Source: Bacteroidales bacterium (GTDB taxonomy: Bacteria > Bacteroidota > Bacteroidia > Bacteroidales > UBA7960). From it: 16,285 bases of DNA. Below, in pieces: positions 1 through 7,682 of this stretch. How positions within the stretch are numbered: the stretch's first letter is position 1; each line of letters begins with the position of its first letter. A program made the position numbers and the translations under genes. The notes below the pieces were generated by a model. It searched no databases, was not told the origin of the DNA, and saw only the letters and a list, made by a program, of their open reading frames with translations. Where the stretch lies: the NCBI GenBank assembly GCA_007122505.1, contig SKTQ01000165.1, forward strand, positions 1 to 16,285, in the 5' to 3' direction.

Positions 1-1340
1 AGCTCCAGTCTTCTTTCTTTCCAGATATTTTCAAAAGTTGCCGGTACTGATTCCAGACCTACCCTTGCCCTGACCCTGTCAAGGTATTCCTGTTTGTTTG
101 GGCTGTCGAGTTCAGCGGCCATCAATAAAACGTCAGAAAAGCGAATCACGCGGAAGTTGGCTTTACGGTTCAGCTCAAACTGTCCTGCGCCACCCCAGTG
201 TTCTGCATCCGAGGTATATTTTCTTGAAAAATATCCTGTATGCTGATAACCTTTGGTCAGGCTACCATCTAAATCTTCCTCAAGAAGTATGGTGTGTTCA
301 AAACGGGGGTCACCTTCCATAAATTCGGCAAGTTTATGGTTTACGGTAGCAAAGCTCCAGCCTCTGTTCCAGTTGGTGGAACCGGTGACCCTTGGTCCTT
401 GCATCTGTGCCGCCAGGTTTCCGGCTCCTCCTCGCGGGTAACCCCAGTCCCACCATGTAGGCGAGTCGCCGTGTGCAATCTCGAAAACCGATTCTACACC
501 AAACTCACCCACAAGACTAAAGTTATGGGAGTAATCATCCAGGAGGTCGTGGCCACTATTGGCAATCAAGTCTTCCAGCTCGGCAAGCACATAAGCCCGG
601 TTAACTGTTGTGCCGCCTGCATCCAGTTCGGCACCGTAAACACCGTTGTAGAACAGATATACCCTGGCCAGCAATCCTTGTGCAGCCCATTTTGTGATTC
701 TGCCTGTTTCAGCTGCAGGAACTGATTCCGGCAGATCGGCAATGGCTTCTACGAGATCCAGGGCGATTTGATCATATACCTCTTTGGGTGTATTCTGCTC
801 CTGGCTGTATTCTGATGGGCCCGTCAGTGTTCTTGTCAGCAGGGGAATGTTTTCGAAGAAACGAACCTGCTCAAAATAAAAGTAAGCCCGCATGAATTTC
901 ACTTCGGCGATTGTACGCTCTTTAAAGCTGTCGGACGCATCGATCCCATCGATGATTTCCAGGTACAGATTTGCCCTGTAAATACCGATATAATTACGTA
1001 TCCAGGTTGCATGCACAACCGGATTGGCTGCAGGGATATTGTGGATGCTCAACTGGTTAAAATTCAGTCCGTCATTGGCATCAGACCCACCGCCAAAAGC
1101 ATCATCGGAAAGTACATCGGCCACAGTTACGAAAGGAGCCCAGCTTACACCCGGAGTGGACATATAGGTGAGTACATCATAAACAGCTACCAGTGCCTGG
1201 AAAGCATCTTCTTCCGTTTGATAAAAGTTCGTGCTAACCACTTGGTCCAGAGGCTCAAGGTCAAGAAAATCTTCGTTGCAGCCAAATAAGAGAATGGCAA
1301 CGAGAAAGGCTTGTAATGATTTGATAAATATGTTTTTCAT
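1..1340 (-). CDS. susD: SusD/RagB-family outer-membrane glycan-binding lipoprotein (partial, C-terminus missing)
   Basis: My own reverse-strand translation gives an open frame from the ATG at 1340 to the left edge (446 complete codons, no stop), so the gene is truncated by the window. The N-terminus is a lipoprotein signal peptide ending in LLFGC with Cys21 as lipidation site, followed by N-E-D-F-L-D, the acidic start typical of SusD proteins and of Bacteroidetes surface-export signals. The body shows SusD hallmarks: the N-terminal pattern FYQTEEDAFQAL, TPR-like helices (for example FMRAYFYFEQVRFF), and near the cut the segments RVRARVG and IWKERRLEL that normally lie a few dozen residues before the end. 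SusD caps the SusC transporter and hands it oligosaccharides. The start lies 19 bp after the susC stop, so the two are surely co-transcribed. By context the ligand is probably a beta-1,3-glucan; this is inference. Confidence 0.93.
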   Translation of the reverse strand, partial: MKNIFIKSLQAFLVAILLFGCNEDFLDLEPLDQVVSTNFYQTEEDAFQALVAVYDVLTYMSTPGVSWAPFVTVADVLSDDAFGGGSDANDGLNFNQLSIHNIPAANPVVHATWIRNYIGIYRANLYLEIIDGIDASDSFKERTIAEVKFMRAYFYFEQVRFFENIPLLTRTLTGPSEYSQEQNTPKEVYDQIALDLVEAIADLPESVPAAETGRITKWAAQGLLARVYLFYNGVYGAELDAGGTTVNRAYVLAELEDLIANSGHDLLDDYSHNFSLVGEFGVESVFEIAHGDSPTWWDWGYPRGGAGNLAAQMQGPRVTGSTNWNRGWSFATVNHKLAEFMEGDPRFEHTILLEEDLDGSLTKGYQHTGYFSRKYTSDAEHWGGAGQFELNRKANFRVIRFSDVLLMAAELDSPNKQEYLDRVRARVGLESVPATFENIWKERRLE

Positions 1341-1359
1341 GACTATTTTCTTGTTATTG

Positions 1360-4300
1360 TTAGAAAGTGATGCTTGTACCCAGGCGGAAAGTTCTGGCCT
1401 GTGGATATATACCCCGGTCAATACCGATGTCGAATGAACTCAGTGCTCCGATCTCGGGATCAGCTCCTGTATATCTTGTGAGTGTGAACAAGTTTTCAGC
1501 TGAAACATACACCCGCCAGGTTCTCGCATTGATTCTGTTCAGTACCCTTGCAGGTATTGTATATCCGATCTGGATGTTTTTCAGCCTTAAGAAGGAAGCA
1601 TCTTCAACATAAAGGTCTGATATCCTGTTGTTCTGGTTGGTATCACTAAATGTGAAACGGGGAATGGTGTTGGATGTACCTTCGCCTGTCCAGCGATCCA
1701 GCATATCAGTGGAAAGGTTGGTGTTGATCAGGTCGCGTCTCCTGATACCATTGAAAACATCATTTCCATAAGTTCCAATGATTAGGAAGCCAAGATCGAA
1801 CTGTTTGTACTCAAAATTTCCACTCATACCAAATGTCCAATCCGGCATGGGTTTGCCGATCATGGTACGGTCGTTGGCGTTAATTACACCATCACCGTTA
1901 ACATCAACAAAGCGAACATCTCCGGGTTGCGCATTGGGTTGAAGCAGCTTACCGTCTCTGTTGACGTGCTGGTAAACCTCATTCCAGTTTTGGAATATTC
2001 CGTCGGTAACATAACCATAGAAATAGGCTATGGGCAATCCCAATTCGGTGCGTGTAACCATACCTGCCACTGCCCAGTTTGCACCAGGTAGTACACCTTC
2101 TGCATTTCCGATTTTAGTCATCTCATTTTTGTTGTATGCGGCATTGATACCGAGCGAATAGCGAAAGTCCGGTCTGAAATGACGCCAGTTAAGCGACATT
2201 TCCACACCTCTGTTTTCCACGCTTCCAACATTGGCAACCGGCGGGTCATTGCCCACATGTCCCGGAATGGGTATCACCTCAAGCAAACCTCTGGTAGTTT
2301 TTACGTAATAGTCAACGGTACCGGTCAGGCGGTTGTCGTAAGCCCCGAAGTCAATGGCAATATCGATCTGTTCAGATTCCTCCCAGCGGATATCCCGGTT
2401 AGCAATGAAGGATGGTGAAGCTCCGAATGCTCTTCCGCCACCAAAGATATAGCCTCTGCTTCTGTCGATGGTGGAAATGAATTGATAATTACCAATTTCC
2501 TGGTTACCGTTGATACCCCAGGATGCCCTTAATTTCACCACCTCCAGGGGTCCCAGTGACGGGAAGAAATTTTCTTCGCTGATCATCCAGGTAACACCAA
2601 AGGAAGGGAAAGTACCAAAGCGGTTATTTGGGCCGAATTTGGAAGAACCATCACGGCGCACGGTGGCATCAAAAGCATATCTGGCCAGGTAGTTGTAGGA
2701 AACACGGCCAAACACTGAGAGAAGAGCTTCGTGATAGGCACCTCCGAACGCTTGCCAAACGGTATCCGTGGCCATATTCAGATAAACATGGTCAGGATTG
2801 CTTACATCCACATCGGCGTTAAAGCCATAAAGGTTTTCAAAATTTGTTTTGCTGGCGGTTGTACCAATAAGTGCTGTAAAGTTATGGTCGTCAATTTGCC
2901 TGGTATAGTTGAGGGTGTTTTCGAACTGCCAGGTATAATACCTGTCAATGTTTTTCTGCACGGAAGTTTTCTCCAGATTGTACTGGGCGCCGTTCAGATA
3001 AAACAAGGGTTGATGAGAGTCACCAAGCACATAGGCCAAATCGATACCCAAAGATGTTCTGAACCTCAGATTCTCAAGCGGTTCAAGCTCTCCAAAAACA
3101 TTTCCCACAATTTTATCTACGCGGGTTTCACCTGTTTGAATTTCCAGCAATGCCAGTGGGTTTACAATTTCCGCACCTATGTGTTCTGAAATGCCATATA
3201 TTCTTCCGTTACCGTTGGTTACAACAGGTTGATTGGAATAAGGTGGCTGTGCAAGTATGGCTTCATCATCCTGAAATACGGGTGTCAGTGGGTCAATATT
3301 TAAGGCGCTGCTGTACGCGGCATTAAAAGACGCATTGGAAGCGATACCTCTTCTGATGATATGAGAATATGCCAGGTTGTTTCCGAAACGGATAAAGTCA
3401 TTCACCTGGTGACGTGTATTCAGCCTTGCTGTTATGCGGTCAAACTGTGATTTGTCTCCACCGATAATCCCCTGTTGCGTAAAGTAAGAAAGAGAGGAGG
3501 CATAAGTTGATCGTTCTGAGCCACCGCTTATTGAGAGTTCATGGTTTGCAATGGGGGCGTTGCTTTCAAACAGCTCTTTTTGCCAGTTGGTATTGTGCAA
3601 TGGTATTTCGTTTGGGTCAAAAGGTTCAGTTTGATTGGCATTTCTTGCACCTTCATTCATCATCATCATGTATTGCTCAGCATCAAGCACATCGACAAAC
3701 CGGGCAACATTTTGAATACCTTGATAATAGGCGTAACTTAAGCTTATATCGCCTTCCCTGCCGCTTTTTGTTGTAATCAGTACAACACCATTGGCCGCCC
3801 GTGCACCATATATGGCTGCAGAGGCCGCGTCTTTCAGTACGTCAATAGACTCAATATCTCCGGGGTTCAGAAAATCGATGCCGCTTACGACCATTCCATC
3901 TACGACGTAGAGCGGTTCGGCATTACCTGTTGTTCCTGCGCCTCTGATGCGCACAGTAGGTGCCTCGCCCGGCTGCCCTGAGAGATTGGTAACCAGTACA
4001 CCGGCTGCTCTTCCCTGCATGGCTTGCTCTACACGTAGTACCGGCGTTGATGTGATCTCGTCGGCATCAACACTGGCAATGGCCCCGGTAACAACTTTTT
4101 TCTGTTGGGTACCATAACCGACCACCACAAATTCTTCAAAGGTGGTTACATCCGGTTCCAATTGAATGTTCCGGACAATCGTTTCACCGGATGTGATGGT
4201 GATCTCAACTTCAAAGGGCCTGTAACCCACGAAGCTGAATGAGATTACATGGGTTCCGGCGCTCACATTCAGCCGGTAATCTCCGTCAATGCCGGTTACA

Positions 4301-4458
4301 GTTCCCTGGGTGGTACCTTTCAGCATGACGGTGGCTCCCGGCAGTGTTTCGCCGGAAATCCGGTCAGACACGATGCCCTCAACAGTTTGAGCATTTAGCA
4401 GACCGGCATTGATGATCCCGGGGATCAACAATAATAGAAAAAGAAATGTTCTTTTCAT
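1360..4458 (-). CDS. susC: SusC/RagA-family TonB-dependent outer-membrane oligosaccharide transporter
   Basis: The product is 1032 residues, normal for SusC. Residues 1-23 are a signal peptide (hydrophobic run, cleavage near NAQ). Residues 26-101 form the carboxypeptidase-regulatory-like beta domain (GIVSDRISGETLPGATVMLKG). Next comes the conserved junction FEEFVVVGYGTQ (107-118). The plug domain carries EPLYVVDGMV (181-190) and IESIDVLKDAASAAIYGARA (202-221) followed by NGVVLITTKSG. The rest is a beta-barrel ending in the outer-membrane C-terminal signature RLGTSITF with terminal Phe. It imports oligosaccharides across the outer membrane using TonB energy, with SusD as lid. The neighbouring GH16 and PKD genes suggest a laminarin-type beta-glucan substrate. 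Upstream lies a 412-bp repeat-rich gap in which I found no TAnnTTTG promoter element, so its transcription start is unclear. No anti-sigma-interacting N-terminal extension or ECF sigma pair is visible. Confidence 0.96.
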   Translation of the reverse strand: MKRTFLFLLLLIPGIINAGLLNAQTVEGIVSDRISGETLPGATVMLKGTTQGTVTGIDGDYRLNVSAGTHVISFSFVGYRPFEVEITITSGETIVRNIQLEPDVTTFEEFVVVGYGTQQKKVVTGAIASVDADEITSTPVLRVEQAMQGRAAGVLVTNLSGQPGEAPTVRIRGAGTTGNAEPLYVVDGMVVSGIDFLNPGDIESIDVLKDAASAAIYGARAANGVVLITTKSGREGDISLSYAYYQGIQNVARFVDVLDAEQYMMMMNEGARNANQTEPFDPNEIPLHNTNWQKELFESNAPIANHELSISGGSERSTYASSLSYFTQQGIIGGDKSQFDRITARLNTRHQVNDFIRFGNNLAYSHIIRRGIASNASFNAAYSSALNIDPLTPVFQDDEAILAQPPYSNQPVVTNGNGRIYGISEHIGAEIVNPLALLEIQTGETRVDKIVGNVFGELEPLENLRFRTSLGIDLAYVLGDSHQPLFYLNGAQYNLEKTSVQKNIDRYYTWQFENTLNYTRQIDDHNFTALIGTTASKTNFENLYGFNADVDVSNPDHVYLNMATDTVWQAFGGAYHEALLSVFGRVSYNYLARYAFDATVRRDGSSKFGPNNRFGTFPSFGVTWMISEENFFPSLGPLEVVKLRASWGINGNQEIGNYQFISTIDRSRGYIFGGGRAFGASPSFIANRDIRWEESEQIDIAIDFGAYDNRLTGTVDYYVKTTRGLLEVIPIPGHVGNDPPVANVGSVENRGVEMSLNWRHFRPDFRYSLGINAAYNKNEMTKIGNAEGVLPGANWAVAGMVTRTELGLPIAYFYGYVTDGIFQNWNEVYQHVNRDGKLLQPNAQPGDVRFVDVNGDGVINANDRTMIGKPMPDWTFGMSGNFEYKQFDLGFLIIGTYGNDVFNGIRRRDLINTNLSTDMLDRWTGEGTSNTIPRFTFSDTNQNNRISDLYVEDASFLRLKNIQIGYTIPARVLNRINARTWRVYVSAENLFTLTRYTGADPEIGALSSFDIGIDRGIYPQARTFRLGTSITF

Positions 4459-4512
4459 TTGTTTTTAATTTTGTAACTATTTGTTGTTTAAGCTTTTATG
4501 ATTTATTTTAAG

Positions 4513-4603
4513 CTGCCTTACAGGGCGCTAGTGGGGGCTTGCCCGCATTTACCCAGGGCGTTGCCACTGGGTTGAATTAATTTGCCCTTCAGGGCGTTCC
4601 CTT
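4513..4603. repeat. GC-rich structured element with three in-phase CAGGGCG copies
   Basis: CAGGGCG occurs at 4521, 4554 and 4590, spaced 33 and 36 bp (both multiples of three). The element can fold: 4552-4571 forms an 8-bp stem with one bulge (CCCAG/CTGGG continuing into GGC/GCC around GTT), 4584-4595 is the near-palindrome GCCCTTCAGGGC, and 4535-4544 is GGGCTTGCCC. Read on the minus strand in phase it gives short related peptides (GNALKG, then PSGNALGK, then TSAL before a stop), with no plausible gene start. It looks like a dispersed palindromic intergenic repeat or the remnant of one. This is inference, since only one locus is visible. Confidence 0.5.
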
Positions 4604-4659
4604 TACCGCCGCGAATCCTCCCAGCTTCTCAGTTGTCAAACCCCATCTCTCAGTCTCTA

Positions 4660-4740
4660 AAGTCCCTTAAGTCTCTTAAGTCCCTTAAGTCTCTTAAGTC
4701 CCTTAAGTCTCTTAAGTCTCTTAAGTCTCTTAAGTCTCTT
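4660..4740. repeat. Minisatellite: nine tandem copies of a 9-bp unit (AAGTCYCTT)
   Basis: Nine contiguous 9-bp units run without interruption. The only variation is a C or T at position 5, in the order C,T,C,T,C,T,T,T,T, so the first six copies also form three 18-bp units. Degenerate copies flank it on both sides (4651-4659 and 4741-4749). Every junction creates the palindrome CTTAAG. The unit is three codons long, which explains the plus-strand Ser-Leu-Lys frame. Copy number is likely to vary by slippage; this is inference. Confidence 0.95.
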
Positions 4741-4746
4741 AAGCCT

Positions 4747-4767
4747 CCCAGCTCCCAGCTCCCAGCT
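4747..4767. repeat. Three tandem copies of the 7-bp unit CCCAGCT
   Basis: Three perfect head-to-tail 7-bp units sit directly beside the 9-bp minisatellite. The minus strand therefore carries three GGG tracts at 7-base spacing, which is one tract short of a standard G-quadruplex pattern. No function can be assigned. Confidence 0.85.
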
Positions 4768-4870
4768 CTCATAATCATCCCTTCTGTGTGTCAAAAAATC
4801 CTGTAATTGACGTTTCATGTTTATTGTTTTGAAGGGTTGTTTTTTGCTGCTATATCATTTAGCCTTATAT

Positions 4871-5992
4871 TCAGATTTGCTGAAAAACGCGTACATAGTC
4901 CACACGCATTTGCTGAGGAAATACTGTAGTTGCATCGGGGTTGCCCGGCCAGTTGCCACCCACGGCAACATTGAAAATGAAGAAAAACTCCTGGTGAAAC
5001 TCTGTCATATGGCTGGGTGTAATGTCGATCTGGTAGAATTGAATATCATTGACAAACCATGTAATTGAATGTTCGTTCCATATAATACTAAATACATGGT
5101 ATTCATCTCCGAAAGTACCGGATGGCAAAGTGTATGACCCGCCTGATTGCACATGTCCGTTCAGATCCCAGTGTAGTGTGCCGTGCACGGTATTCTCTCT
5201 TCCATTGCCTCCTACCATTTCCATGATGTCAATTTCACCGCATTTGGGCCATCCCACGGAAGTGATATCATTACCAAGCATCCACAGCGCCGGCCAAATA
5301 CCTTGTCCGGCGGGAAGTAAAGCCCTGATGTCTATGCGACCGTACTGGAAAGATTGTTTGCCTTGCGTTTTCATCCTGGTGGAAGTGTATTGCCGGTTGC
5401 CAAAGTTTTCGTGTCTGGCTTCGATGGTTAGGATACCATCTTCAACCCATGCATTTTGCTCGCGGTAGTACTGGAGTTCATTGTTACCCCATCCACATAG
5501 ATTTGGGCACCCGTCGCCTATTTCAAAAACCCAGTTTTGGGAATTGATGGTGTTGCCTTCAAATTCGTCGTGCCAGACAAGCTCCCATCCGTCATAATGC
5601 AGGGGAGTGGTATAACCCTGATCAGGAGATACATCCTGACCGCCTATCACAATGGTAACAGGTATGACTCTGCGCAGGTATCTGCCGGAGGCCCCGTAAG
5701 CCCTTACGTCCAGCTCATACGTGCCCGGCTGGATAAACTGATATGTAAATGTCCCGGTGATATTGGTTTCAACAGGTTCATCAACGGCGCCAACGCGCAA
5801 TTGATATTCAACGGCATAATCGGCAGTTGCCTGGATAAAGACATAGCCGCTGCCATCGTCTGCGATTTCAACATCCACCACCAGATTCGCAGGATCTTCC
5901 GTATTTATGAGGTCGTCATTCTCACATGCCGGCATCACCAGCATAGTCATCACAGTCAGACATAAATATCCCATAAAGCGATATACAGGCAT
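4871..5992 (-). CDS. GH16 endo-beta-1,3-glucanase (laminarinase) surface lipoprotein
   Basis: The product is 373 residues. A lipoprotein signal peptide ends in VMPAC (Cys23), followed by E-N-D-D, an acidic surface-export type signal. Residues about 35-115 form a small beta-rich domain of the PKD/SusE type. The GH16 catalytic domain spans about 135-372. It carries GWGNNELQYY (167-176), WPALWM (233-238) and the catalytic signature GEIDIMEMVG, with nucleophile Glu253, Asp255 and acid/base Glu258. The C-terminal strand MRVDYVRVFQ is also typical. The GH16 family cleaves beta-1,3 or beta-1,3/1,4 glucans; the methionine-containing EIDIME form and the GWGNNELQYY block fit laminarinases rather than agarases or carrageenases. 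It probably cuts laminarin at the cell surface to feed SusC/D. The start is 15 bp past a strong hairpin in the 60-bp gap to the upstream PKD gene. An alternative start at Met7 would shorten the signal peptide. Confidence 0.93.
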   Translation of the reverse strand: MPVYRFMGYLCLTVMTMLVMPACENDDLINTEDPANLVVDVEIADDGSGYVFIQATADYAVEYQLRVGAVDEPVETNITGTFTYQFIQPGTYELDVRAYGASGRYLRRVIPVTIVIGGQDVSPDQGYTTPLHYDGWELVWHDEFEGNTINSQNWVFEIGDGCPNLCGWGNNELQYYREQNAWVEDGILTIEARHENFGNRQYTSTRMKTQGKQSFQYGRIDIRALLPAGQGIWPALWMLGNDITSVGWPKCGEIDIMEMVGGNGRENTVHGTLHWDLNGHVQSGGSYTLPSGTFGDEYHVFSIIWNEHSITWFVNDIQFYQIDITPSHMTEFHQEFFFIFNVAVGGNWPGNPDATTVFPQQMRVDYVRVFQQI

Positions 5993-6007
5993 GGTTCTAT
6001 GATACAG

Positions 6008-6043
6008 TTTGAAAATGGCCGGCTTTTGCCGGCCATTTTCAAA
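6008..6043 (-). terminator. Perfect 16-bp-stem hairpin between the PKD and GH16 genes (terminator, attenuator or stability element)
   Basis: TTTGAAAATGGCCGGC at 6008-6023 is the exact reverse complement of 6028-6043, with a 4-base loop. The stem has a GC-rich core (GGCCGGC) flanked by AAAA and TTTT, so on the minus strand the 3' arm ends CATTTTCAAA, as an intrinsic terminator could. It begins 9 bp after the PKD stop and ends 15 bp before the GH16 start, filling almost the whole gap. It may partly terminate transcription, protect the 3' end of the PKD message, or affect GH16 translation. Confidence 0.7.
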
Positions 6044-6052
6044 GGGTTATGA

Positions 6053-7540
6053 CTAATCGAAAATAAAGTTTCGGATATAGAAGGTTCCTGGATCTGGGTG
6101 TCCGGCACCACCAATGGAGATGGCAAAGAAGTTTAGATCGCCACGCTCGAGCGGGTTACCGTCAGGTATTCCGGGCCCACTGGTGGGCTCAGCTAACTGG
6201 AAGGTCCAGGTTTGCCACTCATCGAGGACAACGTCATCAGGATTTACATCATACTGCAGGTGATGGTTCCACCATTCTGCGTTATCATGCGAATTTGCAA
6301 TAACGATGGCAATGTCTTTTGTCAGACCGCCAGAAAAATCATTATCACTGGGAATATATACATCAAGGGAAACAGTGGTAAAGTTGTCAAACTGGATATA
6401 GTACTCGGTGGCAAACTGAAGTTCCTGCCATTCCGTAGCAACCCTGTGATACTGCCCTACCTTTACTCCGTCAGGATCAGCAGGATCATCCACACCAACA
6501 GTAAGTTCAACAGTTGATTCGGTTGGTACAAGGATTTGGACATCCTCTTCACTTGTTGACGCAAAAGTATTGAACATTTCTGTGGGTGTTAATTCATCCA
6601 GCGGATCTATCGGATCTACCTCTTCCACCACATCAGGCTCCTGAGAAGGATCATGGTAATGTGCATAGGAGAATGACCATACACCCCAGTCGTAGATAAA
6701 GAGTACGTGCATGTAGTCATATCCATCGTGCTCTTCGATGTCGATTTTGAAAGACACACTGCTTTGTGGAACAGTTACTTCGCCGTTGGTGCCTACCTTT
6801 ACAATTCCAATCCAGGCACCTAATCCTGTCAGCGTAACGGTATTTGTGCTTGCGTCAAACTCAAAAGAATGGGTGCCACCCAGCCATGGTGTGAGGTCTT
6901 CTCCTTCGGGGCCGTACATATTGGCAGGAATTGCCTCGATGCACTCACCCACGAGGTCTTCATGGAAAACACCACCTTCAGCCCACATATATCCTTTGTC
7001 ATCAAATACATAATCACCATTTCTGTGGAAGGTAAACTCGTGAAAATATTTGCAAGGCCTGCTACCGTCGTTTTCCAGAAACCACCAATCCCTCGGATTG
7101 TCAACACTTGGGCCTACGCCCATGCTGGTTCCGACACGGTACAATTTCCATGTTTTTGAAGTTTCACCAGCCAGAAGTGTGAGCGCTTCAAAGGGATCCT
7201 GAATCTCAATGATCTCTGAAAAACTTCTGCTCACCCCGTCGCTGTTGGTAGCAGTAAGTACCACCTCATACTCGCCGGGTCCGTCATAAGTGTGTATGGG
7301 ATTTTCCTCTGTTGAGGTGTTGCCGTCGCCGAAGTCCCAGTTGTAGGTTTCGGCATTCTGGGAGAAGTTCATGAAGATAACCGTTAAATAGTTATCTTCG
7401 CTAATTTCATACTGGAAGCTCGCAATGGGGTCCTCTGCCGGATCATCATCCTTGCTGCATGATGCCAGGGCAAAGAAGGCAAAAACGCCAATGAGCAAAA
7501 AGGCCTGCATGAAATGCTTTTTTGTGCTGCTCTTTTTCAT
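6053..7540 (-). CDS. PKD-domain surface lipoprotein, probable beta-glucan-binding protein of the PUL
   Basis: I place the start at 7540 (495 residues) rather than at the far upstream ATG at 7684. A consensus promoter lies between them, the extra 48 residues have no signal-peptide character, and from 7540 the protein opens with MKKSSTKKHF and a clean lipoprotein signal (ALASC, Cys28). An ATG two codons upstream (7546) is equally possible. After Cys28 comes S-K-D-D-D, a surface-export signal. Residues about 36-115 are a PKD domain with the signature YNWDFGDG (66-73). Residues 116-295 are an aromatic-rich beta region I cannot assign. An acidic Asp/Glu/Pro linker spans about 297-320. The C-terminal about 170 residues look like a carbohydrate-binding jelly-roll ending TFYIRNFIFD. 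There is no catalytic motif. PKD-containing lipoproteins next to GH16 and SusC/D are typical of laminarin PULs, where they bind glucan at the surface. The exact ligand is inferred. Confidence 0.82.
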   Translation of the reverse strand: MKKSSTKKHFMQAFLLIGVFAFFALASCSKDDDPAEDPIASFQYEISEDNYLTVIFMNFSQNAETYNWDFGDGNTSTEENPIHTYDGPGEYEVVLTATNSDGVSRSFSEIIEIQDPFEALTLLAGETSKTWKLYRVGTSMGVGPSVDNPRDWWFLENDGSRPCKYFHEFTFHRNGDYVFDDKGYMWAEGGVFHEDLVGECIEAIPANMYGPEGEDLTPWLGGTHSFEFDASTNTVTLTGLGAWIGIVKVGTNGEVTVPQSSVSFKIDIEEHDGYDYMHVLFIYDWGVWSFSYAHYHDPSQEPDVVEEVDPIDPLDELTPTEMFNTFASTSEEDVQILVPTESTVELTVGVDDPADPDGVKVGQYHRVATEWQELQFATEYYIQFDNFTTVSLDVYIPSDNDFSGGLTKDIAIVIANSHDNAEWWNHHLQYDVNPDDVVLDEWQTWTFQLAEPTSGPGIPDGNPLERGDLNFFAISIGGAGHPDPGTFYIRNFIFD

Positions 7541-7612
7541 AATCATGTTTTTTTTGGTTGGTAAAAATAGTTGTGAAACGAGAAAATTTTGAATGAAAGT
7601 CATTTGATGCAG

Positions 7613-7644
7613 CAAACATAAATTCAAATCATGTGTATTACAAA
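7613..7644 (-). promoter_or_regulatory. Bacteroidetes sigma-ABfr-type promoter (TTTG-N20-TATGTTTG) for the PKD gene
   Basis: Read on the minus strand, TTTG (7644-7641) is followed by a 20-bp spacer and TATGTTTG (7620-7613). This matches the Bacteroidetes -33/-7 consensus TTTG-N19-21-TAnnTTTG exactly. Transcription would start near 7605-7608, giving a leader of about 60 nt before the start at 7540/7546. It rules out the long upstream extension of the PKD reading frame as part of the protein. Confidence 0.75.
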
Positions 7645-7682
7645 TATTTATATACAGCAACATTACAACAGGCGTTTTTTTC

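Larger units (their letters stand above)
4459..4870. other. 412-bp repeat-rich intergenic region between the GH16 gene and susC
   Basis: This gap separates the GH16 stop from the susC start; both genes are on the minus strand. From high to low coordinate it holds an AT-rich stretch just after the GH16 gene, three 7-bp units, nine 9-bp units, a GC-rich structured element, and an AT-rich susC leader. A short plus-strand frame (4582-4806) crosses the tandem repeats and would encode a Ser-Leu-Lys repeat, but it has no sign of being a gene. On the minus strand I found neither TAnnTTTG promoter element nor a classic terminator. Either susC relies on an unrecognised promoter here or it is read through from upstream. 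Confidence 0.8.

Noticed and set aside
294..725. Plus-strand open frame of 143 residues opposite susD
   Set aside because: It is a shadow of the susD frame, which has a lipoprotein signal and continuous SusD motifs on the minus strand.
4741..4770. G-quadruplex on the minus strand
   Set aside because: Only three GGG tracts plus a GG are present; a standard quadruplex needs four tracts.
4582..4806. Plus-strand 74-residue open frame with Ser-Leu-Lys repeats
   Set aside because: It exists only because the 9-bp minisatellite is a multiple of three and lacks stops. It has no signal, domain or credible start, and it overlaps noncoding repeats on the opposite strand to the operon.
6829..7107. Minus-strand 92-residue frame inside the PKD gene
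   Set aside because: It is an alternate frame within the PKD coding region, with no recognisable features of its own.
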